Origin: Stenopsyche tienmushanensis
Lineage: Eukaryota; Arthropoda; Insecta; Trichoptera; Stenopsychidae
NCBI GenBank assembly: GCA_008973525.1
Contig: WACJ01000513.1
Span: 2,542,001 to 2,606,000 of the forward strand
DNA: 64,000 nucleotides
Direction: 5' to 3'
Part shown: piece by piece, positions 9,140 through 20,525 of the stretch
Layout of the letters: every line of letters starts with the position of its first letter
How positions within the stretch are numbered: position 1 is the stretch's first letter
The notes under the pieces: model-generated
The model's input: only the letters and a program-made list of their open reading frames with translations
Database searches by the model: none
Told to the model about the DNA's origin: nothing
Translations under genes and position numbers: made by a program

Positions 9140-9420
9140 TGCATTTATCAACATGGTGCATCCATATAATATTATTTTTATGCCTATGTTATTTCAGCAA
9201 GTGTAAACAGTAAGTTGACAAAGTTTTATCGTAATCGGATGAACGGTATGGAAGCGCATTAAATACGGACAAACAAACATTGATTTTTATATATTAACCT
9301 ATATTACTCGCGCAATTCTTAGCAATAAATGGACGAAGTTTCATTGCTATATGATGGACGGTATGGCAGCGCATTTCGTACGAATAAAGAAGAATTCATT
9401 TTTATATATATAAGATTATT
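9140..9420 (+). repeat. 3' tail of a non-LTR retrotransposon, duplicated
   Basis: Contains AACATGGTGCATCC and then the tail motif ATCGGATGAACGGTATGG followed by ACAAACAAACATT and a TTTTTATATAT run. The tail block occurs twice in a row (about 9225-9290 and 9335-9415). The same tail appears at 18345-18556, 40930-41130 and 59985-60190. Tails of this form end RTE-like elements in many arthropods; the exact family is not established. Confidence 0.45.
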
Positions 9421-10910
9421 AAAAAAAAATTAAAACTCGCCATTTTGCGAAAATAAAATTACTTTTTTTTTCTGAGGTAGAAACCATAACGACATCTTTA
9501 CTAATTAAGATTTTTTAAATTTTATATTACTAGAAGGGTGAAAACTCTGTGTACATGTCCATGACCTCTTGATTATGAATTTAGGACCTGACGTCTCTCC
9601 TGACTTGATGATCATGCTGATTTTTTGCCATGGCGATCCTACAATAAAAATGTAAAAATATCGCAAAATATGTTCCGTTCATGTTATTACTGGATTTGAA
9701 TCATAAATATCCGTTTTTTCGGTACGTTAGTAAATATGAACAGGAAATTGATAATGTGTTTCTTTTGTGCGGCATCAACTATGAATAATTTGCTTCGAAA
9801 TAAAGATCATATTGAGATCTTTCGAGGCGGATTATAATGAGCATAGATTTAAAAATGATTATCATTCAGTATCCCGATGTTCTATTTTGTGGATGCAATG
9901 GACTAATCACCTGTTTATCTGTAAATAATGATTAAGAAATCGAGAATAGGCCAACATTGGACTGTTGCGTCATTGGCAACGTAATGATACAATCTGACGT
10001 TGATCTTATTATGTAACATCATTTAGTTTGCTTGGGGAATTTAGCGTTGGTCTATTTTAATACTTTGATGCGTATGCACTCACATGTTGAGATCCTAATT
10101 TGTTGCCTTTATTGATTGTATTCAATGTGAATAGAGTCATGATTTGCGAGAAAAACTTGTATGTTAGAATAGTGGGTCCATGTGCAGCAAAAATAGTTTT
10201 GAGAGGATTTTATCTAGCGATTTGAATAGGATGCATTGATCGCGTGTTGTTATTCAAATAGAGCAGGCTGTACGTGTAGAAACTGGAAGTTTTGGCGAAG
10301 CCAAGCACTCAAGACCATTATCTGAAGAATTTAAATGACGAAACAAATTTAAAATAGCGATAAGGATCAGTACATACGATTTATTCTTCAGGTTGCCGTT
10401 TTTTGTTTCGGCAAGTGGGAGTAAAGAAGCAGTTCGTGCTTGGACACCCCTGACCCAGACAGCCGATTTGTCACTCAGTTTGTCGCAAGACTGGCATTAT
10501 CAAGAATTTCTTTTGTAATATAGGAACATATAAGAATGTGACTACACCCACCGGTACAGGTGTCCCAGGCCTTTGACGCTGACAAATAGCTTCACATTTT
10601 GTGTACACAAATTTCTATTAATGAAATCAAAGTGCTTTGATACGAGGCGATAAACGAATGGACACACAACCGTATGCTGATCAATAATCCATCTAATTCA
10701 CAGACTTCCCTAGGCAACTGCTCCTAACGGACCTTGCTCTGAGAACACGCCTCATGAAATTAATTCCGGATACGAAATCAGTAGTCATTAGTTGGCAACT
10801 TTTCATCTGCCTCATGCGAATTACATCCTCACTTAGATTTACAACGATAAAAATACAATATTTCCAACCATATTCAAAGATCGATGGATGTGTTTGGCCA
10901 ATTCAATAAA
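9421..10910. other. AT-rich stretch, no gene recognised
   Basis: No coding domain or element end was recognised across about 1.5 kb. It holds one copy of a short recurrent motif (GTCCATGACCTCTTGATT near 9556). Confidence 0.4.
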
Positions 10911-10911
10911 G

Positions 10912-11060
10912 GTAGTGCCAAAAATACGTGCCGTTTTTACATTTTTATTTACAAAAAGTCATAAAAAATAATTTTTTGTAATATTTTTTTGCTATACGCC
11001 TTAAAACAGTCATTGTTCAGTTTATTCCGACTAGTTTTGCTGCCTGAACGTGTACAATTT
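10912..11060 (+). repeat. End of a Tc1-like element (solo terminus)
   Basis: Starts AGTGCCAAAAATACGTGCCG, the reverse complement of the terminus at 46773-46798, and shares an internal block (AACAGTCATTGTTCAG) with it. The two are opposite ends of one inverted-repeat family. No transposase is attached. Confidence 0.45.
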
Positions 11061-11149
11061 TCGCAGAAAAAAGCAATCAAAATGGGAACAAATCATACTC
11101 ATTTACGGCATTTATTCTATTTTATTCGAAGTGTGTACCATCAATAGGC

Positions 11150-11947
11150 ACAATCAGGTCATCTCCCAATCCCGGGATCCCGGGATAAATAAATATAAAA
11201 TCACTTGAAGGCCAAAGAGTTTAATTTATTTAAGAAAAGATAAAAATAGAACACTAAAAAATTCAAATATTATTTTGAAAATATGCCCGAAGTAACATTA
11301 AACATTAGTGTTTCGTCATTTAGTCTGGATCTGATTTTGGAAGTCAGGCAACTTGCTGCTGAAAATGCACCCTCAGCTTCCACACTCGTTGGAGGTATCG
11401 TCATCAGACATTTGAATGCTAGTTAAATATCCAAGTAAAATTTCTTTCTGCTGAGACACGGATTAAAACTCGCAAAATTCCCGATTTCACGACAAAATAT
11501 TTATTTCCGTTGCTGCAGATAAATACTTATATACTATAATACTTTGATGTGATTATATAACGGAGGAATACAAAAACTCTGAACCCGGTATCTATTATAT
11601 TTCATATCGATATTCCCATTATTCGTCGAGGTGTAGTAAATACATCACCGGTAGGGAAAGATTACTATAACAATTTGACAAACATACATGTACGCTATAT
11701 ATACATAGATTAAACAGTCACTGCCCTAGGCGTCGCCTATGTTCGTCAATTAGTAATTACGCCACTGTTTCCAAGCGTGCAGATTTCGTCGGGAATGTCT
11801 CGACATAGTAGGCTTCATCGTGTTGGTGAGGTGTACGATTTCTGTTAGATAAAAATTTCAATCCCGAAATTTTCGGGATTACGTTTTCTAATCCCGGGAT
11901 TCTTAAGTACCTAAAACTGTCCGGGATTGGATTCCCTAATGACGACG
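11150..11947 (-). mobile_element. hAT relic with ATCCCGGGAT subterminal palindromes
   Basis: The left side holds an 18-base perfect palindrome, ATCCCGGGATCCCGGGAT (11169-11186). The right side (11850-11940) holds ATCCCGAAATTTTCGGGAT, AATCCCGGGATT and CCGGGATTGG. Repeated palindromic motifs just inside the ends are typical binding sites of hAT transposases, and a hAT dimerisation domain is encoded between them. Exact ends and any 8-bp duplication could not be fixed. Confidence 0.6.
11270..11425 (-). pseudogene. hAT transposase C-terminal dimerisation domain, fragment
   Basis: The minus strand reads LAFKCLMTIPPTSVEAEG, then AFSAASCLTSKIRSRLNDET, and ends at a TAA complementary to 11270-11272. 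The PPTSVEAE-AFSAA-SRLND pattern is the signature of the hAT dimerisation domain. There is an in-frame stop at 11423-11425, and sequence upstream of that reads sensibly only in another frame, so this is the decayed tail of a transposase. It differs from the Buster-like hAT copies at 24013 and 34417. Confidence 0.75.
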
Positions 11948-12089
11948 CATTCAGCAAGAAATACAAAAAAATAGAGATTTTAAATGAGAATTACTATTAC
12001 ATTCACCTGATTCCCCTGATTTTTCGGATTTTCATTTCCTGTATTTAAGCAGTTTACGGGAGTATATAAATATATATATATATATCTTT

Positions 12090-12330
12090 TGACACCAATG
12101 TTGCGTAGGCGCACATGGGGCAGAGTTCCTTGGCGACGCCCCGTTTCTACGCAGATACTCGCAGCGGGAAGAACGTCTTCCCGCATCCAAGGCTATCTAA
12201 ACGGACCGACAACGGTGCACGCGCAATAAGCGATATTTGTCGTTCCTTCGGACATAATGTGTCCGCAGCGCCACAAAAGAACTAAAGAGCTGTTAATCTG
12301 GCGAATTAAATCTGCAACTACCGGTATAAA
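12090..12330 (-). mobile_element. LTR remnant with adjacent primer-site-like leader
   Basis: On the minus strand the LTR runs toward CTACGCAACA and is followed by TTGGTGTCAAAAG (complement of 12088-12100). That is the expected order of LTR terminus and primer-binding site. The interior shares CGGGAAGAACGTCTTCCCGC-type sequence and GTCGTTCCTTCGGAC with the copy at 1226. Confidence 0.5.
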
Positions 12331-12369
12331 ACCGTAAATAAAATATTCACTCAATGTTTTTATGGCTTT

Positions 12370-12850
12370 GAGTATGGAAATATGACGTCGGTCAAATGTC
12401 CGCCACGGCTTTGCTTGGTGGCGCGTATTCGGGCGTGCATGAACCGACGATTTATAATATATTTTAAGTCTAAAGGCGTTAAATCGCGTGATCTCAAATC
12501 GCTCGTGCAGAATGTCCATCAAGGCATGCGCTGTGTGACACGTAGAGCTGTCTTGTTAAAATCATATATTGTTAGTGTCCATAACATCCAATTTAGATCA
12601 CTACAAGTTACTTAACATTGATTTGTAGATGATTAATATGAGTTTTTTGGCGAAACGTTTCCCGGACGGAATACTATTTTTGAAAATAAAATCTGATAAT
12701 TTGCATACATTTTTTAAGGCTATAATTTTTTATAATAATTTGCCAAATACTATTAAATAATTTACAATAAATTTGATTGTTGTTGCTTTAATAATATGGC
12801 CGCTATAATCTAATAAATTTAGAGCATTATTTTTGGATGAACCTGTATTT
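12370..12850 (-). mobile_element. Inverted-repeat DNA element, AGGGTCTTTCAATAAG family
   Basis: One of about eight copies or pieces of a DNA element whose ends read AGGGTCTTTCAATAAG. The minus strand carries the remains of a coding end: a frameshifted version of a transposase tail whose family form is R-TKQSRGG-L-D-IF. The right side retains the conserved AT-rich block GGCCGCTATAATCTAATAAA. The short minus-strand open frame ending near 12522 is decayed transposase running into the neighbouring LTR. Confidence 0.5.
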
Positions 12851-14030
12851 ATGATTTTATGTTATATCATCGACGCTAGAATTAAATATCATAGATTCGA
12901 TACTAAAATATGTGGAAGGCAATGGAATTTTTTTAAATATTGCATGATTTTATGTACATTTTTATATGATAGATAATTTGAAGACAAAAAATCGTATGTC
13001 AGATTTGGATTAGGTCTCTTCAAAGAACAACTGGTATTCGGCGGTGGCACGGGCGTATGTAAAAATAAAAGAAGCGATGTCGGTGACAGATATTATTTTC
13101 CCAGAAGGGTTGTAATTTATTGTAGTTTTATATGCGCAACCCATTAAAACGTGCCGCACTTTAAACATCCCGCACATGCATACTCTCATTTGAAAGAGCG
13201 ACCTGATTTCGACGAGGGCGCATGATTTTAATTTAACGAAAAAAGATATCGAATTAATTTCTGGAGCTTTCGCCATATCCTGGCGTCCATATAATTTGCG
13301 CCCGGGGGTCGTCAAGTTTAACAAAATACGCATAAAGATCCGGGACTGTAAAATAAACACATGGCGGATGGTTTATGTGTCAACTTGGCGTGTGTTCCCT
13401 TTGAAATTGCCATAAATACCGAGTGTGAACAAAATGGATTAACACCCGGGTAATATGTCTGTCATTCTTGTCCATCAGAACGCTTTTTTTAATAGCTCGG
13501 CAAATAAACGTAATCACCGGCAACTAAAGAATGACAAGAAGATCCTTTTGATCATCATCACGCGTTTCGGCTATGAAATAGACGTCCGAGGAGCTTTAAT
13601 CGCATCAGCCTTTATTATCTTGTCACGTCTCCTGGCGAAGTAAAGGCATATTGGCTATAAAGTCTATTTCCGTATCCTCAATCCGAACCGGGAATAGGAA
13701 ACAGTAAAAAGCATCCAGAGGAAAGTCAATGGAGTCGTTGAGGCCAAATTGGCTAGAGATTCCAACGTATAAACACACGATTCGTCGATGAATTTCGATT
13801 GATCCAATCCATTTGGATCGTAATTTCTTACACGCTTTAATAATTTTTCATAGTATAATGTGTAAACGGGTGATTCCAACACGAAAAACGACGCAGAAGG
13901 CCTTCGGTCATATTAAAATTGCGAACACTTATCAAAAACAGCAAACAGTGGCATCATCAACGTACCAATTCCTTCGATATATATATACAAATTTCCCCAA
14001 GTCGAATATCAAGAGCTTCAATATATTTAT
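12851..14030. other. No gene recognised
   Basis: Mixed-composition DNA with a 116-codon minus-strand frame (13010-13360) that has no recognisable motif or supporting codon pattern. No element ends were seen. Confidence 0.4.
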
Positions 14031-14165
14031 TTATTTAAATCCAATGCATATGAAATGATCGAATTAAGAAATAGATGCGGAAATAAAGCGGAATCCAATC
14101 GACTGTGGATAAATTTAGCGTGGGTTAAACCACGCAACATTGGTGTCAGAACTTGGGCCATGGAG
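14031..14165 (+). mobile_element. LTR end and primer-binding leader remnant
   Basis: Reads AACCACGCAACATTGGTGTC and then AGAACTTGGGCC (14129-14160). CAACA is the kind of LTR end also seen at 50401-50406, and TTGGTGTCAGAA resembles a tRNA primer site. A possible AATAAA (14080s) lies inside the putative LTR. No coding follows. Confidence 0.4.
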
Positions 14166-14519
14166 AAGAGCGTCCTTCTGCGGCCAAGACAATCCCCGAT
14201 CACTCTTCCGATGACTTCCACCTCCTGTATCATAGCATTTTTGAGGAAATATAATAGTTATCATCAGTATAATCGTTATTGTTGCTTTTTTGCATGCAAT
14301 TCCATTTTGGCTTTTCGTTAATGTGTATTTGACCGTAATAAATTTTAAAGAGATATCTCCTTTCGACTATAAAAATACATATTTATAATGATTTTAACAC
14401 GCTTTTGGCAGGATGCTTGGTACTAGACTTTGAGATTAGTGCTATAATGCGGGTAATAAGTAGTATCATATATTATATTGATTTAGCGAAGTGTAATAGT
14501 AACTTTTCGCAGAGTTATG

Positions 14520-14960
14520 GCTCATAATTTTAACTCATTACAGTCCGTGCCCACGTTAACGCGTGATGAGAATGACATGACTTTAGCTAGTGTTTTTAAT
14601 TTTTCTAAGCAAAAACTTGGCTTTATTGCTATGAAACATCGCCAAACACTCGATTGAAACATCCTCATGAAGCTTATTTTTGTTCTATTGTGAGCAAACG
14701 CCGTATCCATCTTGCGTACAGCTTTTTCATGTACAATTTTTTAATCGATATACGATGTATAGCACTTTTTAAAATGCTTAATATATCTGCAAGCTTGCGC
14801 ACTTTCAGTTGACGGTCATCCAATAGCATTTTGTGGATTATCTTCGTTGTTCGTCTTAGCAGCTCGTACGACCTCATTAAAGCTCTGCCACTCGATATTT
14901 TACGATTGTTAACCATTGGTGACTGCCAAAAAAATACGTCTTCAAAGCTGAAACGCTTGA
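14520..14960 (-). pseudogene. Mariner family 3 transposase, N-terminal fragment
   Basis: The minus strand encodes KVRKLADILSILKSAIHRIS, then KKLYARWIRRLLTIEQK. Near 14640-14675, in a shifted frame, it gives HEDVSIECLAMF and a lysine-rich stretch. This is the helix-turn-helix and linker of a mariner transposase distinct from families 1 and 2. The catalytic triad region is absent. Related fragments lie at 43765-44045 and 45035-46543. Confidence 0.65.
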
Positions 14961-15880
14961 TTCTTTGTCGTAATTGGTTGAATTGGCTGAATATATAAAA
15001 TCATCCATTAATTTGTGGATGTCCTCCACGAAATATTTTGGCAGCGCTCTCCTGTCTTTTATGATCGGCGTTAATTAGCGTCGACGTACTTGAATATTCC
15101 GAGTATGTCGTGGATTAAGCTGGATATTAAGGAGATCGTCCAGTCTTTGGCATATCCCTACATTGCAGGAACTAGGAACGAGGCAAAGTACTTGGAAGCC
15201 GAGGACCCACTACTTACCAGCGGAAATATTTTCGTTTTAATTATGTTGAATCCAGATGACGCTAGGAACCCTCCTTTTTATTGTACCAGTGGCTCTTAGT
15301 CTTTTTAATATGGCCCGGGTGGGTAGAGCCGCTTCTGCGAAACTACCCCGGGCCTTGCCCGTCTACCCTCCGAATCTACCCTTAATATTAAAAATGATTC
15401 CACCATTTCTGCAGGAGGCCATTATAAAACTTTTCGCGAACAATTTTTAATTGCTATTTTGATTTAGTTTTGGTCGCCCCTAAGGGTACATCGATCGCCA
15501 TAAAAATACTTGGGTCATAAAATATTTCGTAAATATACAACAGCGGCACGGTAAATATAATGGACTATTTGCCTACGCCATGGATGCTTGTTGAGGCTAT
15601 TTGAAAATTTACCCAAGGTAGACACTTTGAGTGTTATCCTGTCATATTGGACATGGGAAAGTTGACCATGGTCATCCAGCAATTTCAGACTGAGCAAACT
15701 TGTCAATCTTAGTCATGGCTGTTGAATGTGCGAAGGTACATGTCACACACCTAATAGACTTGAACAAACAGCCATGGCGAAGATCCATACATTTATCAAC
15801 TTCAATCATTCATAAACTTATTTCACACACTTTTATTTGGTTGAAGCTCCTTTGAATAGATTTTTTTTAGGTGTAAAAAA
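14961..15880. other. No gene recognised
   Basis: Two short plus-strand frames (15090-15299 and 15256-15450) lack motifs. Nothing else was recognised. Confidence 0.4.
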
Positions 15881-15884
15881 ATAA

Positions 15885-16150
15885 TATCCTGATTAACACA
15901 ATTTCAACCCTTATAATCATATGAATTTAAAAAAAAAGATCCTCAATGAGTAAAGTAGGCGCTATAGTCCTTACTTTTTATAAAAGGTTTTTTACAGTTT
16001 TAATTTTTTTTTCAAATGGTTAAACACATTTTTTCACCCAAATCTGGTAGAGACAATAAAGGATTATATTGAAAAGATTTTTACTAAATTTGAAGTAAAT
16101 CTGTTGATTAAAACATGAGATATCATGTCAACCGTGTTGAAAAAAGTTTT
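15885..16150. repeat. Short inverted-repeat element, GTTGACA family
   Basis: Left part reads AACACAATTTCAACCC. The right part is GAGATATCATGTCAACCGTG, whose complement again begins with a GGTTGACA-type end. A second full-length copy is at 63520-63820, with partial copies at 21390 and 58100. Non-coding, about 270-300 bases, MITE-like. Confidence 0.4.
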
Positions 16151-16489
16151 AAAAAGGACATTTGCGGCACAACGGAACTAAAGTTGTAACTAAGTTGTAA
16201 CTAAAGTTTTCATCATTCATAATTCGTCGTGACATGTTGTCGACTCATCACATTACTACCATGAGCTTCCACGAGCATCCAATGGACATTCGCATACAAT
16301 TAACATGGATCTCGCATGAACAGGAGGTGACGGGAGTGCGCGATGACCTCACCATCGGAAAAATTTACTGTAACTGAACAAAATGGCTGACAAACACGCG
16401 CGACCAAACAAACTGATCGTTACAATCCCTCTTATAATATTAATATTTCAGTTCGTTATTGATTCTTCAAATTTTTGTTAAAATTAAGG

Positions 16490-16700
16490 ATTTATTGATC
16501 TCAATCGATCAAATACTGAATCGCTTGAGTACGTGTTACTAAGCAAAGCCGTGGTAGATATTTGAACAAAATTATGTTTTATATTTAATGCCATAAAATA
16601 TTCTTTAAAACAAAATTAAAATTGAGTAAACATCTTACACACAACTTGTTTTGTTTAGATTTGAAAGTTGAGCGTACTTATTGAAATGCCCTATAGATTG
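16490..16700 (+). mobile_element. Fragment of AGGGTCTTTCAATAAG-family DNA element
   Basis: The plus strand encodes RVTKQSRGRYLNKIMFYI and a stop (about 16529-16585), the C-terminal tail of the family transposase. The conserved end GTACTTATTGAAATGCCCT follows. Copies at 22685 and 27965 have the same organisation. Confidence 0.5.
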
Positions 16701-18344
16701 ACATACAGTGCAGCAGGACATGCAACACTTTCGGCTTTTCGGCGAATGCTTTGCATTTAGCATATTGCATTAACTCGAAGTTTTTATCATCATTCTGCTC
16801 TGAAGGTTTTATTATAAATCCCATTCGCCGACACGACCGTACGTTCCGGCTAGTCGACATCCCGAGTATATCGGGTTCAAATCCCAGAAAGATCCGCTTG
16901 AGGACGCTCCGATGTTTGTAAATGAGATGAGCCTCAACTTTTAAAAGCTCCTCCGTATAACGTTACATCGAAAAGACCGACGCCACAAATCCACAAACGT
17001 AACCATCGCGTATCGATTGTCTCGGCGCACGCATCATTGGCTCCGTTGAAGTTTGATTTGTACGAGCGGTTGCTAAATATTCGCGGTCGGAATCTTTTTA
17101 TTTGCATTTCAACACCCTAGTTTGGATCTCAAGGGTCGGACCTACGACGATGCGGATTCCAAAGCAGGAGAATCGTTGTTTTGGCACACCGCATCCGCTA
17201 ATCTTCGCTCGCCATTGTGCTTAAATATGTGCTAGCTATCACTAGGAGATGAATGGATGTGAGTATCGGCACATAAAAAATTGTGTATACAGGGTGATAC
17301 TTTTGTGACATCGCCGAAAACCATTCACCCATCCATTATTATTTATAATGTGTGTCAGTGTTTGTTTAGGTGCTGCGGTGTGTACACAGAACCTTCCATC
17401 GTTTTGGTACTCACCAAAATCATATTAGGGCCCTTTCACATCCGAAGCTCAAATTTAATACCAAATTCAATCGCATGCACGCAATTATGCACTCGATGAA
17501 ATCAGATCGATCGACCGAAAGCGTCGTTGTGGTACAAAATTGCATTGATCCATCCTATGGATCCTATATGAATGTTCGTCGTCGATCGTCGATGCTAAAT
17601 GTGCGATTCTATTTCCAAGAACTGAAGGTGTAATGTCGGCATCAGGAAGAGAACTCGATACCCTTATCGGGCGACCAGGTCGGTATGCTGAGGTGCGGAT
17701 CCTCCACCAGCGAAGCATCTGTCCATCGACGGCAAATCCGCACAAGCCTATAAATCACACGAAGGTAAACATTCGACAGAGACGTTGTTTGCACTCTTTT
17801 GGTTGCTATACACTTAGTTACACCCATATATATACATGGAGAAAAATCCCCCGGGACATGAGGGATGCTTCCGATTGTGTGTCTAAAATCGGTGGCCACG
17901 GAGCCAAATGAGGGCTTTCGATCGACATAAAATGGCTCAGTCTTATGAACAAGTCCATGATTTATCAACATCTTAAATGCTCAAGTACAAGCTGAATGAC
18001 CCACTGGTAAGCCATGATCTCTATTATTTAGCTAAAAGATACAAAGCTAGAATTGTTGGTTTATTGGCACTAGCTTGCTCTACTAGCTTGAAATCTGTTT
18101 TTATACATATTTTTGGGCATAAAAGAAGCTCTAAGATATTTGAACTCGCAATGCGCAATCATAAATGACATTATTGAGATCAAACATATAATTGAAAAGT
18201 GACTCGAATACATTTTCGATATATTGTTCGAATTGATCCGGGTGTGAATTGAAATGATGACGTTTGTGTCTTACCACCCCACGGCATAGTCCACCGAAGA
18301 CCAAACGCTTGACAAGTACATAAAAACTCTTTTTGTTTACCTTA
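16701..18344. other. No gene recognised
   Basis: Patches of higher GC (16880-17250, 17600-17900) carry overlapping short frames on both strands. None shows a recognisable motif. GGGTTCAAATCCCAG near 16870 resembles a tRNA T-arm, but no tRNA fold surrounds it. Confidence 0.4.
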
Positions 18345-18556
18345 ACAACCACCAGATCAATATGCGCCAAAATGGTGCATCCGGTAAACGTCTCGCAAAA
18401 CAAATTCCGCACCCAAACAATAGTTGTGCCAATTTTAAATCCTTATTGGATATACGTCCAATAACTCGCGAAAGTTTCATCGCGATCGAATGAACGGTAT
18501 AGGAATGAATCTAGAACATATGTACAGCGGACTGCATGCCGACACACATTTCTTTT
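18345..18556 (+). repeat. Non-LTR retrotransposon 3' tail copy
   Basis: Shares ATATGCGCCAAAATGGTGCA, CGTCTCGCAAAACAAATTCC and GAATGAACGGTATAGGAATG with 59985-60190, and more weakly with 40930-41130 and 9140-9420. It stops immediately before mariner copy B. Confidence 0.45.
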
Positions 18557-18560
18557 ATAT

Positions 18561-19460
18561 TAGGGTGTTCCATAAGTTTCTTTCGTTTTCATATTAAGAA
18601 AAAATTGTAAAACAATAATTTGTATTACATCAAAATGTATTGAATAATATATGATCCATTCTGTTATATTACCTTTCTTCATCTCATAAGAAGCCTCATA
18701 ATGTATTTTTGCCAAAATTTCCCAGGTTTGTTGGCAAAATATTGACCAAGGTACATTTTTATATCAGTTTTTGAATTAATTTTTTTACCACGTAAAGAAT
18801 TTTTCAATCAAATAAATAAATGATAATCTGAAGGGGCAATATCCAGAGAGTATGGAGGATGAGGTAAAACATCCCAGTCAAATGCATGGAGGCCTGGCGT
18901 TATCGTGATGAAAAACAATGACTCGTCTGTTCACTAATTCTGGCCATTTTCTGGCAATTGCATCCTTTAGATTGTCTAGTTGGAAACAATATTTTGTTGA
19001 ATTGATCGTTTCACCTTGCTGAAGTAGCTCTTAATAAACTACCCCATTTCCAGTCCCACCAAATGCATAGCAAAACTTTTTTTGGATGTAGGCCAGGTTT
19101 AGCTACAGTTAAAGCTTCTGTACCCTTGGTCCAAGACCGTTTACGTTGGATATTCTCATAGAGTATCCAACTTTTATCTCCAGTGACAAGTCTCTTCAAA
19201 AAAGGTTGACTACTATGTCGTTGGAGAAGAAGATCGTATGTTGAAATTCACTGAAGTTTATTTGAGTCAGTCAGTTCATGAGGAAGCCACACATCTGAAC
19301 GATTGATGTAGTCCAATTTTTTCAGATGATTATAGACGGATCTTCGTGGAATTTCTTACTTATTAGCTATTTCGCGAACAGTATAACGCTGGTTTTATTC
19401 AACCATGGTTATGATTAGAACTGTGTTCATTTGCGAAATAAACTTATGGGCCAACCTAAT
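18561..19460 (-). mobile_element. Mariner family 1, copy B, decayed
   Basis: The element's 3' end is at the left (TAGGGTGTTCCATAAGTTTC) and its 5' end at the right (complement of AACTTATGGGCCAACCTAAT). At about 900 bases it keeps more of its length than most copies here. The transposase is read on the minus strand with several frame breaks. Recognisable parts include the GDKSWILYEN block near 19160-19185 (E to K change) and HHDNA near 18905-18915. A deletion just after that has removed about 40 bases. Confidence 0.8.
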
Positions 19461-20523
19461 ATATAAATTCTAATACCAAATGTAGAAGAAAAGAGAACAT
19501 AGAAATGGTCATACAGAATCGGCTGGGTAAACAACAAGCTCCAAAGAAAACTCTGTTTTGTATATAAGAAATATGAGGAGTCAGTTTGTCCATTTTTTTT
19601 CATCCATGTCCATGTCCATATGAGGGTCCAGCCAGACCCATTTCATTGACGGGAGGTAATAGAAGAAAATACATGCATTTCAACTTTCTTCACGAGGATG
19701 ACGTCAATGGCACTTCAGCGTATACGAACGCAATTGAAAAAGTGCAAAAATCCAAAAAAGAAGACGGCGCTTTTAACATTGTTTAATCCCATAATTGAAG
19801 AAAAACAATTTCAAAAGTATTAAATTACCATTCATTAAGCTTAAAATACGGATCGCTGAGAAAGCAGCAATCTTTCGCGCGCGCTTCGGCAAACATTTGC
19901 ATTCTTCCTCGGATTGCACTGCGACGCCGATCCGTCATTCTTTTTAAAGCTGCATATGCACTTATTTCATGCATCGGCGCAAATATAAGGATCGCTCTGT
20001 TTGAACAGGATTTCGTTAATACGCACTAAAGTGGGACCGTTTTAAAGTGGTTTTGCGGTGTACACGGCTACAAAGTATGAAGCGCATAAAAACATTATTT
20101 TTAATGCGTGTTATACGTAAAACACGACCGGCCAGGGCTCGGCAGCCTTCGGTGGGCGAGATTCGAGCTTTTCCGACAGATTGGCCGAGCAAAAATGCTT
20201 CGAACGAGTCCACCAAAGGTCCACCAAAAAATAAATATAATGCTTCAAAAGACATCACTTTTTAAGGTGAATGCGTATGAGACACTCAATCCAAATCAGG
20301 AACAATTCGGAGATATATGTGGTCTCAAAAATGAAATGCTTTTTAACTCTTTGATTATAAATTCTCCTGTTGTAAAAAATCTTTGGTTTAGTGGGAAAAA
20401 ACAAAGAATGGCAGTTTTTATATCCTCTAAACACGTATTTTTGGCACTGCATATGTTAAAGTCAATGAACCTGGATGGATTTTGATAATATTAACACAAA
20501 TTCCATTAACATTTTTCCGAATA
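19461..20523. other. No gene recognised
   Basis: Contains a 125-codon plus-strand frame (20108-20485) overlapped by frames on both strands. None has a motif I recognise. Confidence 0.4.
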
Positions 20524-20525
20524 TA

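Noticed and set aside
16860..16900. GGGTTCAAATCCCAG resembling a tRNA T-arm
   Set aside because: No acceptor stem, anticodon arm or D-arm could be folded around it, and the T-stem has mismatches.
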